From positions 1 to 63,745 of the IMG/VR virus record IMGVR_UViG_3300046723_000060: DNA of 63,745 bases. One strand, given 5' to 3'. The position numbers and the translations under genes were made by a program. Each line of letters starts with the position of its first letter. Within the stretch, counting starts at the first letter, position 1. The notes under the pieces were generated by a model. It was not told the origin of the DNA, did no database searches, and worked only from the letters and a program-made list of their open reading frames with translations. Positions 63,728 to 63,745 of the stretch are shown in pieces. The DNA comes from a virus.

Positions 63728-63745
63728 TTCTATCTCACTCCTAAT
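63622..63745. repeat. Terminal direct repeat, right copy
   Basis: Identical to bases 1-124. Joining the two copies makes a single circle with the beta-helix gene 61952-63727 directly followed, on the minus strand, upstream by the 120-2516 gene. Circularity of an assembly is expected for headful-packaged or circularly permuted phages. Confidence 0.9.

Overview
This window is the essentially complete genome of a tailed dsDNA bacteriophage, most likely podovirus-like, recovered as a circular assembly. The first 124 bases recur exactly as the last 124, so the unit genome is 63,621 bp and the gene cut by the window edge (61952-63727) is continuous across the join. The host is not directly visible. 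Near-consensus sigma70 promoters, Shine-Dalgarno sites, Sec/Tat/lipoprotein signals, a PEP-CTERM-like C-terminus, and FN3 plus choice-of-anchor-D domains on a tail-region protein point to a Gram-negative soil bacterium. Acidobacteriota is my best guess (inference). I see no integrase, excisionase or CI-like repressor, and no tRNA.

The genome has two arms that diverge from a non-coding control region at 35947-36475 and converge near 54.4 kb. The left arm (minus strand, 35946 down to 120, then across the join to 54403) holds packaging, virion, tail and part of the lysis genes. Reading in transcription order: small unknown genes and a methyltransferase, TerL, portal, a putative small-RNA locus, tiny basic proteins, scaffold, major capsid, further head proteins, a glycosyl/methyltransferase cassette with its own strong promoter (14.3-21.7 kb), tail or nozzle proteins, then a very large tail-fibre/beta-helix/LamG region. 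Past the join come another beta-helix protein, a GNAT acetyltransferase, three presumed ejection proteins, a degenerate RecB/Cas4-like protein and small membrane proteins.

The right arm (plus strand, 36476-54426) begins at a TTGACA-N17-TATAGT promoter with about 30 very small, overlapping accessory genes. Many bind zinc by their look, and they include a C5-type DNA methyltransferase, a PAPS-reductase-like ATP pyrophosphatase and a PEP-CTERM-like protein. One gene, a RecA/RepA-like ATPase (45462-46259), is inverted. Next is a recombination module: RusA, a Cas4/RecB-like nuclease, a 300-bp array of 60 in-phase pentamers, a possible RAMP/Cas7-fold protein, a RecT-like protein and a possible ssDNA-binding protein. 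The arm ends with a structured intergenic region and a lysis/adornment operon (TM coiled-coil protein, cupin, lipoprotein, Ig-like pair, DUF5675-like enzyme). No DNA polymerase or primase is recognisable.

The most unusual things are: (1) the HNNGG pentamer array at 48716-49015; (2) a candidate phage small RNA at 26517-26655 with a 17-bp terminator-like stem, whose loop is exactly complementary to the GGAGGCAAC(C) ribosome-binding site used by at least seven right-arm genes, suggesting a late-to-early antisense switch; (3) Sec signal peptides on several fibre-like proteins; (4) a phage-encoded PEP-CTERM-like protein; (5) repeated gene-end relics and dyads in the accessory arm.
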